A DNA stretch of 64,000 bases from an uncultured Bacteroides sp. (GTDB taxonomy: Bacteria > Bacteroidota > Bacteroidia > Bacteroidales > Bacteroidaceae), in assembly GCF_902491285.1 (NCBI RefSeq), contig NZ_CABUHK010000014.1, forward strand, positions 14,544-78,543, in the 5' to 3' direction. Position numbers and translations under genes: made by a program. The notes beneath the pieces are model-generated. The model saw only the letters and a program-made list of their open reading frames with translations, made no database searches and had not been told where the DNA came from. Position 1 is the first letter of the stretch, and each line of letters begins with the position of its first letter. Positions 54,817 through 61,411 of this stretch are shown in pieces.

Positions 54817-57810
54817 TTAAAATCTGATTTTAGCACCGAAAGTAATTGTCCGGGGGATAGGGTAGGCACCGTAATCCAGACCGTCGTAGCTGGTATAAAC
54901 TTCGGGATCCATTCCCTTGTAGCGGGTGATTGTAAAGAGATCCTGCGCGCTGACGGACAATTGTATACTCGCAAACTTGGCAACCCGTCTCGGGATACGG
55001 TATGAAATGCTGATGTTCTTCAATTTGACGAAAGAAGCGTCTTCCAGCCAGAAGTCCGAGTTGGCGTAATTCTTGCTGTCGGTGTTGGTAAGGCTTGGAT
55101 AGGTTGCTTCCGCCTTGTTGCTTACGTGATCCCAACCTTTGAAGTAAGCGTCCCGCAGGGTGACGAAACGTGAGTTGCCTGTCATGGATGCTGCCGTGTA
55201 ACGGCTGATGTTCAGACGGTTGTATCCGGTAGCGGCATTGAAGAAAACATTGACAGTCCAGTTTTTCCAACTGATTGTATTGTTCCATCCCAGTGTCCAT
55301 TTCGGGCTTGCCTGTCCTTTGATTACCAAATCTACGGAAGTAGGGTTGGTGGTCAGGCTGCCGTCCGCTTTCTGATAGAGGTTGGCGCCTTTGTCATCGA
55401 ACCCTTTCCATTGATATACGTAGAAAGAACCCATCGGATAGCCGGGTTTCATGATTTGCATCGCGCCGCCCAAGTCACTATAATTGGCTGTCAGGACGAA
55501 ATCGCTGCCGGCAAGGTCGGTTACTTCATTCTTTACATAAGCGGCATTGAAGCTTGTTTCCCAGGTTACGGTTCCTTTCACCGGGAAGGTGTTGACGGAA
55601 AATTCAATTCCCGTATTGTTCAATTCGCCTTGGTTCACCCAATAAGTGCCGCCGCCGTTGTACTTGGGCACTTGTTTTTGGAAGAGCAGGTCTTTGGTCA
55701 TTTTCTTGAACCAGTCGAATGTAATGTTGAAACCGCCCAGACTCAGGTCTATACCGAGGTCATACTGATAAGTCTTTTCCCAAGTGATGCCGGGTGTCGG
55801 GAACTGGTTGCCCCAATATCCGGTGAAAGCGGTAGAGGTTCCCCAGCCATAAGCTGCGCTCGACAGCATTCCTAATGTGCTGTAAGCGGCAATGTCCTGA
55901 TTACCGGTGACACCGAAACTGCCTCTTAGCTTTAGTTGTTCCAGTACGTGCTGGTCGCTCATAAATCCCTCTTTTGCTATGTCCCAGGCTACTGCTGCGG
56001 ATGGGAAATAGCCCCATTTGTTGCTTCCCTGGAATTTGGAAGAACCGTCGGCTCTCAATGCGGCAGTGATGAAATACCGCTTCTTGTAGTCGTAGTTGGC
56101 ACGTATGATGCCTGAAGCCAGGGATGCTTCGGTGTACGAGTTGCTCGCGTTCCTTATGGCTGCGTTGGCGATATTCCAGTATCCTACACTCTCGTTATTC
56201 AGATTGGAGCCGGTAGCCTGCAAGCCCGTATCCCATGAACGGCTTATTTCCCATACGGCCATTGCTGTGACGCTATGGTCGCCGAATTGTCTTTGCCAAG
56301 TCAGGTTGTTGGTGTTTTGCCAGTAATTGTGCGTATTGCTCGTATTGCTCATGCTGTTGATTGCGCCCGGTGCTTCCAGTTTCGACTTGAAAGAATATGA
56401 AGGACTGTGGTCGTAATCATAACCGCCCTGCACTGAGAGGGTAAGACCTTTCATGATTTTAAATAAAAGGGTCAGGTTTGCATTGAGGTTATAGCTGTAA
56501 CTGTCGCTGTAATTCACCATCAACTCTCCATATGGGTTCGAACCGTTGGCGATGTTGTACGGGTCTCTGTTGTATACGCCGGTTTCCGGGTCTTTCATTT
56601 CCATTGTAGGTGAGAAATTGGTGATATGAAGCCAGTTGGCGCCATCGTTGTGCTTGTGCAGACTGCTGGCGTTCATCTTCGCCGATATTGTCAGCCACGG
56701 TTTTACGTCTGCGTCGATGTTTGCCCGGATACCGTAACGTTTGTAGTCCGTTTCGATGGTGACGGCTTCCTGATCCAATACATTTCCGGAAACAAGATAT
56801 TTCACTTTGGCATTTCCGCCCGATATGCTTAGCCGGTAATCCTGCGTGACACCGGTGTGGGTGATAAGGTCAGTCCAGTTGATTCCTTTCGTCCCGTTCT
56901 TGTAAGCTTCGAGGTCTCCGGCCGGGATGGTGGACGAACCGCGGATATCGTTCAGTGCCGTTGCATACTCGTATGCGTTCAGTAAGTCATATTGTTTTCT
57001 TACGGTGGAAAGACCTACGGAAGCATCGAACGTAATGCTGGCTTTTCCCTCGGTGCCGCCTTTGGTGGTGATTAATATGACACCGTTTGAACCCCGCGAA
57101 CCGTAAATGGCGGTGGAAGAAGCGTCTTTCAGCACTTCCATTGACTGGATATCGGAGGGGTTGATGCCGTCCAGACCGCTGGAAGAGATGATTCCGTCTA
57201 TCACATACAAAGGGTCGCTGCTTTTATTGATAGAAGTAGTACCCCGTACACGCACCTTCATACCCGCTCCCGGCACACCGCTTGTTGCGGTGACTTCCAC
57301 ACCGGGGGTACGGCCTTGGAGTATATTTTCCACCCGTTTCACCGGCTGGTTCTTGAACTGCCTGGTCGATACGCCCGAAACGGAACCTGTCAAGTCGCTT
57401 TTCTTAACTGTTCCGTATCCTACTACCACCACTTCGTCAAGTAACTGATTGTCTTCTTTCAGTATGATATTGAGAGTTGTTCTTTTTCTCACTTTTATTT
57501 CCTGCGGATGGTATCCGATGTAAGAAATAACAAGGGTCGCTCCTAGTGGGGCTTCCAAAGTAAACTTACCGTCCATATCACTGGTGGTTCCAGTCTCTTC
57601 ACCTTTTATTAATACAGAGGCTCCGATGATTGTTTCTCCTTGTTCATCATAAATGATTCCTCTTATTTTTCTGTCGTCATCTCCCTGGACTTCCTGTATT
57701 TCCGTTGCTTGTGCTTCAGGCATACTTGTAGCCTGCGAAAATAGATGAGATGGTAAAAGAAACATAAAAAGAATACTTAATAACCATTCGTCTTTCCTTA
57801 TTACTTTCAT
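54817..57810 (-). CDS. SusC-family TonB-dependent receptor
   Basis: A 997-residue outer-membrane importer. The N-terminal signal is LLSILFMFLLPSHLFSQ, followed by a carboxypeptidase-D-like domain (KIRGIIYDEQGETIIGASVL), TonB box LLDEVVVVGYGTVKKSDLTG, plug (VRVRGTTSINKSSDPLYVIDG), and barrel ending ITFGAKIRF. No STN domain. Its sequence is only distantly related to the other SusC at 36257 (the shared parts are the plug and TonB box). Upstream lies a 15-bp dyad (57849-57863), then the TGTGGAAT repeat. Confidence 0.95.
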   Translation of the reverse strand: MKVIRKDEWLLSILFMFLLPSHLFSQATSMPEAQATEIQEVQGDDDRKIRGIIYDEQGETIIGASVLIKGEETGTTSDMDGKFTLEAPLGATLVISYIGYHPQEIKVRKRTTLNIILKEDNQLLDEVVVVGYGTVKKSDLTGSVSGVSTRQFKNQPVKRVENILQGRTPGVEVTATSGVPGAGMKVRVRGTTSINKSSDPLYVIDGIISSSGLDGINPSDIQSMEVLKDASSTAIYGSRGSNGVILITTKGGTEGKASITFDASVGLSTVRKQYDLLNAYEYATALNDIRGSSTIPAGDLEAYKNGTKGINWTDLITHTGVTQDYRLSISGGNAKVKYLVSGNVLDQEAVTIETDYKRYGIRANIDADVKPWLTISAKMNASSLHKHNDGANWLHITNFSPTMEMKDPETGVYNRDPYNIANGSNPYGELMVNYSDSYSYNLNANLTLLFKIMKGLTLSVQGGYDYDHSPSYSFKSKLEAPGAINSMSNTSNTHNYWQNTNNLTWQRQFGDHSVTAMAVWEISRSWDTGLQATGSNLNNESVGYWNIANAAIRNASNSYTEASLASGIIRANYDYKKRYFITAALRADGSSKFQGSNKWGYFPSAAVAWDIAKEGFMSDQHVLEQLKLRGSFGVTGNQDIAAYSTLGMLSSAAYGWGTSTAFTGYWGNQFPTPGITWEKTYQYDLGIDLSLGGFNITFDWFKKMTKDLLFQKQVPKYNGGGTYWVNQGELNNTGIEFSVNTFPVKGTVTWETSFNAAYVKNEVTDLAGSDFVLTANYSDLGGAMQIMKPGYPMGSFYVYQWKGFDDKGANLYQKADGSLTTNPTSVDLVIKGQASPKWTLGWNNTISWKNWTVNVFFNAATGYNRLNISRYTAASMTGNSRFVTLRDAYFKGWDHVSNKAEATYPSLTNTDSKNYANSDFWLEDASFVKLKNISISYRIPRRVAKFASIQLSVSAQDLFTITRYKGMDPEVYTSYDGLDYGAYPIPRTITFGAKIRF

Positions 57811-57848
57811 GTTTGATTAAGTTTAGATTTATTATAGGGGTTGAATCC

Positions 57849-57863
57849 TGTTAATATTTAACA
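57849..57863. promoter_or_regulatory. Dyad upstream of the second susC
   Basis: TGTTAA-TAT-TTAACA is a perfect palindrome (6-bp arms) whose near end is 39 bases from the susC ATG. It could be an operator. The rest of the 379-bp divergent region holds the TGTGGAAT repeat and the tonB-like promoter; no gene is supported. Confidence 0.4.
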
Positions 57864-57979
57864 AGTAGCATGCCAAAATACAGTATATAATATGTGCTTG
57901 AAGTGAAACTTGTTGATTTTTAGTGATATATAATTAAATGGAAACGAGGTAAACATCTTTGAACTGTAGAATGGCCTGT

Positions 57980-58027
57980 TGTGGAATTGTGTAAAAATTC
58001 CACAGTGTTATGTGGCGTATTCCACAT
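57980..58027. repeat. TGTGGAAT/ATTCCACA quasi-palindromic repeat
   Basis: TGTGGAATT (57980-57988) pairs with AATTCCACA (57996-58004); then ATGTGG (58010-58015) pairs with CCACAT (58022-58027). The half-word TTCCACA starts at 57998 and 58020, 22 bp apart. Between divergent susC and the TonB-C gene. Confidence 0.75.
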
Positions 58028-58150
58028 TCCTGGGATATAAAGCCGGTGATTCGCTCCCTTTTCTTTATTATGTTTGTCACACAGGGTAAATGTTTGAGTA
58101 AGATGTTTTTATTCAACTACATTTTTTTCATGTGTCATCGAAATTATTTG

Positions 58151-58158
58151 TATCTTTG
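58151..58158 (+). promoter_or_regulatory. -7 promoter box for the TonB-C gene
   Basis: TATCTTTG, 31 bases before the ATG at 58190; inside the longest frame, supporting the internal start. Confidence 0.6.
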
Positions 58159-58189
58159 CCAACGATACGTACCGAAAATCCGGCAACTT

Positions 58190-59206
58190 ATGAAAAAGAT
58201 TGTTTTCACTTTTCTGCTTTTGACCTTTTCTTTTCGCCTTGCGGCTCAGATAGATTATTTGGAGCCGGTGCGACCTTTTTCTACTTATAAAGGTGAGTTG
58301 GGCGAATATTATCGTAGTGTATTTTCTTTACTAAATACGGGCTTTCAAAAACAACCTTATGCGTGTTTTGTGGCTATCCCTTCCTTTTCACCCGAATATG
58401 CGATGTCGGTTGAGAAGAAGAACGGACGTTATACTTTGATTTCAAATACCTTGTCGCGCACCTATTGGCAAGCGGAGAAAGGGACGGTGAAAGTGGAAAC
58501 CAAATCGGTGGTAATCAGTGCATCGCTTTACCAGTCTTTGGGTGCTATTTTCCGTTTAGTCACGGAGCAGATTCAGGATTTGGATGGTTCCAGTGCAGGT
58601 TTGGACGGGGTGGTGTATTATTTCTTCTCTACCGATGCGAAAGGGAAGGAGCAGATGGGGCGCAAGTGGTCGCCCGCCAAAGGAACTTTGATGGAACGGC
58701 TTGTATTGGTTTGCCAGTCGGCATATATGTTGTCCAAAGGTGAGAATATTTCGGAGCCGACCTTGGCGGAAGAGGCTGCTGCCTTATTGAAAAAGTTGCA
58801 GCAACGCAGCAAGGAAGAACCGGATGCATACAAGAAACCGATGTATGTAGGTATTTATCAGGTGGGCCCCCGTTCGCAAACGCTTTCCGGAAAACAAGTG
58901 GAAGAACTGGCTCATTTCCCGGATATGAGTGCGGAAGAATATATTGCTGAGCAGATGATTTATCCGGCAAGTCTTTTGGAAAAGAATGTCTCAGGATATG
59001 TGTTGTGTGAATTTACTATTGACAAAGAGGGAGTTATCCTTCGTCCGCATATCCTTCGCTCCACCCATCCGGAATTTGCGGAAGAGGCGCTTCGTATTGT
59101 AAAAGGGATGCCGAAATGGTCGCCTGCTTTTGTCGGGGGGAAACCATCGGATAGCAATTATACCCTGTATATTCCTTTCCGACCAAAAAGCTATCGTGCA
59201 AAATAA
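58190..59206 (+). CDS. Secreted protein with C-terminal TonB domain
   Basis: A 338-residue protein. It starts with a cleavable signal peptide (MKKIVFTFLLLTFSFRLAAQ) rather than a TonB-type anchoring helix. The middle region (about 30-245) is unrecognised; the C-terminal TonB-C fold (about 265-335) has VSGYVLCEFTIDKEGVI, HPEFAEEALRIVKGMPKWSPA and YTLYIPFRPK. No proline-rich linker is visible. It could be a periplasmic partner of TonB-dependent receptors or use the fold otherwise. It is divergent from the second susC, but the dedicated link is only inferred. Confidence 0.85.
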   Translation: MKKIVFTFLLLTFSFRLAAQIDYLEPVRPFSTYKGELGEYYRSVFSLLNTGFQKQPYACFVAIPSFSPEYAMSVEKKNGRYTLISNTLSRTYWQAEKGTVKVETKSVVISASLYQSLGAIFRLVTEQIQDLDGSSAGLDGVVYYFFSTDAKGKEQMGRKWSPAKGTLMERLVLVCQSAYMLSKGENISEPTLAEEAAALLKKLQQRSKEEPDAYKKPMYVGIYQVGPRSQTLSGKQVEELAHFPDMSAEEYIAEQMIYPASLLEKNVSGYVLCEFTIDKEGVILRPHILRSTHPEFAEEALRIVKGMPKWSPAFVGGKPSDSNYTLYIPFRPKSYRAK

Positions 59207-59240
59207 GTATCCTCTACACAAAGTTTGAAAAACATAAAAC

Positions 59241-59343
59241 ATCTGCCATCTGCAACAAAATTGGAATAACCGATTGAACTTTAGATGGTTACAGCGTTGC
59301 AGATACCTGTTGCAGTTGTGTTGCAGATAAAGTATCTGCAACA
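59241..59343. repeat. TTGCAGATA/TATCTGCAA word cluster
   Basis: TTGCAG starts at 59297, 59310 and 59321; the inverse ATCTGCAACA starts at 59248 and 59334. TGTTGCAGATA (59319-59329) pairs perfectly with TATCTGCAACA (59333-59343) across a three-base loop. Located in the 483-bp gap after the TonB-C gene; spacing is less regular than in the 22-bp arrays. Confidence 0.75.
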
Positions 59344-59440
59344 TTACTTTTTCTGTTAGTTTATAGTAAGTAGTCAATCATTTGTCGTCGTTATAGGGAA
59401 GTCATCAGGACATACGGTCTAATCACCCGTTTCCTGCCAG

Positions 59441-59577
59441 GAAACTCCAGTTCCAACGGTCGAAACTCTAGTTTCTGTGGTAGGAAACTGGAGTTTCCAA
59501 GGCTGGATACTTTAGTTTCTAACGCTTGAAACTAAATGTATCAAGGTATGAAACTGTTTGTTTCAAAGCATGAAACA
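59441..59577. repeat. Seven-unit, 22-bp-period array of GAAACT-N2-AGTTTC
   Basis: GAAACT (once GATACT, once GAAACA) begins at 59441, 59462, 59484, 59506, 59528, 59550 and 59572: spacings 21, 22, 22, 22, 22, 22. Four of the first units are quasi-palindromic GAAACT-nn-AGTTTC; later ones degrade. Unit sequence differs between the bases flanking the word. It lies between the TonB-C gene and the small gene at 59690; the rest of that gap (to 59689) is AT-rich with no gene. Confidence 0.9.
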
Positions 59578-59689
59578 GAAATTGCCCCTAGTATAATAAC
59601 AATTCCGCTTTCTTCAAAAATCATTAAAACAACAAACTTTTCTTGCTCCTGATTGTCTTATAGCCATAAACTTTTAAAAATGAAAACTT

Positions 59690-59902
59690 ATGGATGATAT
59701 GATTAACAGACATGATTCGATTGCTGAAGAGAATATCGAACCGAATGGTCGTCCGGCTACGAACGAATTTGAAGAGTGGAGCGGTGAAGTTGCCGACCGT
59801 GCCGACAATGTGTTCAAGAATGATACAAAAGACGCTACTGTCAAGGATCGTAAGAAACGTATAAAGGAAATGGATGAAGTGATAAAAAAAGACCTTGAAT
59901 AA
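59690..59902 (+). CDS. Small conserved Bacteroides protein, function unknown
   Basis: A 70-residue, very acidic and charged soluble protein (PNGRPATNEFEEWSGEVADRAD, then KDRKKRIKEMDEVIKKDLE). I recall similar short hypothetical proteins in Bacteroides but no function. The stop codon lies in the loop of the strong palindrome at 59874-59924, which is also its terminator. Confidence 0.75.
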   Translation: MDDMINRHDSIAEENIEPNGRPATNEFEEWSGEVADRADNVFKNDTKDATVKDRKKRIKEMDEVIKKDLE

Positions 59903-59924
59903 AGGTCTTTTTTTATCACTTCAT
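59874..59924. repeat. Perfect 23-bp-arm palindrome at the junction of the small gene and integrase remnant
   Basis: Left arm 59874-59896, loop 59897-59901 (GAATA), right arm 59902-59924, all 23 pairs perfect. The central AAAAAAAGACC/GGTCTTTTTTT part works as a bidirectional terminator. The arms extend into coding sequence on both sides: the final codons of the small gene, and, mirrored, the last two codons (Met-Lys) and stop of the integrase remnant. Confidence 0.95.
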
Positions 59925-60227
59925 AATGATTTCTGTTTGTATATTCTTTGAAATATTATTATCTGATTCTAGTTTAGGAAGCAGTTTACTTACTTTAGCT
60001 TTGTTCTTCTCCCATTGATTGGGGTACACTTCACATCTTGTAGATATACGTACTTGTTCGTTTTTGATTCTTACTATGAAGTAAACCATTGTTGGTTTTG
60101 TCCCTTTAGGTTTTACTAGGTTATAGTAGGGGGGTATTTCTTGGACAAAACATTGTTTGATTTCATTGTTTGAAACCATTGTTTCAGTTTTCTTAATAGA
60201 ATCATTGTTTGATGTTTTAGATTGCAT
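59916..60227 (-). pseudogene. N-terminal remnant of a tyrosine recombinase/integrase
   Basis: The 103-residue frame shows the arm-binding domain typical of Bacteroides phage/element integrases: PPYYNLVKPKGTKPTMVYFIVRIKNEQVRISTRCEVYPNQWEKNKAKV, then a degraded ELDNxN-like stretch (LESDNNISKN). The core-binding and catalytic (R-H-R-Y) domains are missing; a complete integrase is about 400 residues. It ends inside the right arm of the palindrome 59874-59924, marking the truncation point. It lies just downstream of the 3' end of tRNA-Ala, the usual integrase position, so it is probably the remnant of an element inserted at this tRNA. Confidence 0.7.
60151..60212. repeat. 13-bp-period direct repeat in the 5' part of the integrase remnant
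   Basis: CATTGTTTGA begins at 60151, 60164, (as CATTGTTTCA) 60177 and 60203; the slot at 60190 is degenerate. The 13-bp period is not a multiple of three, so each copy is read in a different frame. This suggests DNA function, perhaps integrase or excisionase arm sites, rather than protein repeats. Confidence 0.75.
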
Positions 60228-60256
60228 AATAGGACGTTATTTAAGTATATAGGCAT

Positions 60257-60288
60257 AAAAAAGGCACACAGTTGCTACTGTATGCCTT
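60257..60288 (-). terminator. Terminator of tRNA-Ala
   Basis: AAGGCACACAGT (60261-60272) pairs with ACTGTATGCCTT (60277-60288); T-tract on the minus strand. Confidence 0.8.
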
Positions 60289-60293
60289 ATTTG

Positions 60294-60367
60294 TGGAGCG
60301 TATCGGACTCGAACCGATCACCTTAACACTGCCAGTGTTACGCTCTAGCCAGATGAGCTAACGCCCC
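60294..60367 (-). tRNA. tRNA-Ala(GGC)
   Basis: A 74-base cloverleaf read by eye: acceptor stem GGGGCGT/ACGCTCC, D-stem GCTC/GAGC, anticodon stem TAACA/TGTTA with loop CTGGCAG (anticodon GGC), T-stem ATCGG/CCGAT with TTCGAGT. The third acceptor pair is G-U, the alanine identity element. The CCA end is not encoded. The integrase remnant and terminator lie downstream. Confidence 0.93.
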
Positions 60368-60416
60368 TTTTCAACCTTATATGATAACGTTTGTAAACGA
60401 ATCTTTTTTGTTGGCG

Positions 60417-60424
60417 CAAATATA
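60417..60424 (-). promoter_or_regulatory. -7 promoter box for tRNA-Ala
   Basis: TATATTTG on the minus strand, 50 bases before the tRNA 5' end. Confidence 0.5.
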
Positions 60425-60447
60425 ATGCAATATTCTGAAATAATTGC

Positions 60448-60455
60448 TATGTTTG
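60448..60455 (+). promoter_or_regulatory. -7 promoter box for the DUF4286-ruvC operon
   Basis: TATGTTTG, 28 bases before the ATG at 60483. Confidence 0.5.
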
Positions 60456-60482
60456 CGGTAAATAATTGTTTGAAAAAAAAAT

Positions 60483-60785
60483 ATGCTGATTTATAATACT
60501 ACTTTTCAGGTGGACGATGAGGTTCACGATAACTTTTTGATTTGGATAAAAGAATCCTATATCCCTGAAGTACAGAAACACGGAACGCTGAAAACGCCGC
60601 GCATTTGCCGGATCCTGAGCCATCGGGAAGATGGAAGTGCTTATTCGTTGCAGTGGGAAGTAGAGAGCAGCGGATTGCTGCATCGCTGGCATTTGGAACA
60701 GGGAGTGCGTTTAAATGACGAATTGACAAAGATATTTAAGGATAAGGTAATCGGGTTTCCGACATTAATGGAGATAATAGAGTGA
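60483..60785 (+). CDS. DUF4286 family protein
   Basis: A 100-residue soluble protein ([24 protein letters not shown] start) that I recognise as the Bacteroidetes family DUF4286; function unknown. Its stop codon overlaps the ruvC start (GTGA, 60782-60785), so the two are translationally coupled. Confidence 0.85.
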   Translation: MLIYNTTFQVDDEVHDNFLIWIKESYIPEVQKHGTLKTPRICRILSHREDGSAYSLQWEVESSGLLHRWHLEQGVRLNDELTKIFKDKVIGFPTLMEIIE

Positions 60786-61348
60786 TTCAGCCGGTAAAGG
60801 AAAAGATAATCCTGGGGATTGACCCTGGTACTACAATCATGGGATATGGAGTTCTGAGAATAAAAGGAACCAAACCGGAGATGATTGCCATGGGGATTAT
60901 TGACTTGCGCAAATTTGCCAATCACTACTTGAAACTGCGCCATATCCACGAACGGGTATTGGGCATTATTGAAAGTTATCTGCCTGACGAACTGGCTATT
61001 GAAGCTCCTTTTTTCGGTAAGAATGTCCAGTCTATGTTGAAACTGGGACGTGCGCAGGGGGTAGCGATGGCGGCAGCGTTGAGCCGTGACATTCCTATCA
61101 CCGAATATGCTCCCTTGAAAATAAAGATGGCTATTACCGGTAACGGGCAGGCATCGAAAGAGCAGGTAGCGGATATGTTACAGCGGATGCTTCGTCTCTC
61201 GAAAGAGGAGATGCCTGTCTTTATGGATGCGACGGACGGTCTGGCTGCTGCCTATTGCCATTTTCTGCAAATGGGACGCCCTGCTGTAGAGAAAGGATAC
61301 AGCAGTTGGAAGGATTTTATAGCGAAGAATCCGGATAAGGTAAAGTGA
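60782..61348 (+). CDS. ruvC: Holliday junction resolvase RuvC
   Basis: Cleaves Holliday junctions with RuvAB. It has 188 residues and a GTG start overlapping the DUF4286 stop. Motifs: [14 protein letters not shown] (first catalytic Asp), [14 protein letters not shown] (Glu), and the late acidic [14 protein letters not shown]. Length and motifs are normal. Confidence 0.95.
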   Translation: MIQPVKEKIILGIDPGTTIMGYGVLRIKGTKPEMIAMGIIDLRKFANHYLKLRHIHERVLGIIESYLPDELAIEAPFFGKNVQSMLKLGRAQGVAMAAALSRDIPITEYAPLKIKMAITGNGQASKEQVADMLQRMLRLSKEEMPVFMDATDGLAAAYCHFLQMGRPAVEKGYSSWKDFIAKNPDKVK

Positions 61349-61411
61349 CCGTACAGGTTAGAAGGTAATCAACAAGCGAAAATCGTTATCACAGGAACAG
61401 GAGAGTATAAG

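Noticed and set aside
59241..59577. CRISPR array
   Set aside because: Units are short (6-16 bp), degenerate, palindromic and adjacent, without 30-bp spacers, and there are no cas genes.
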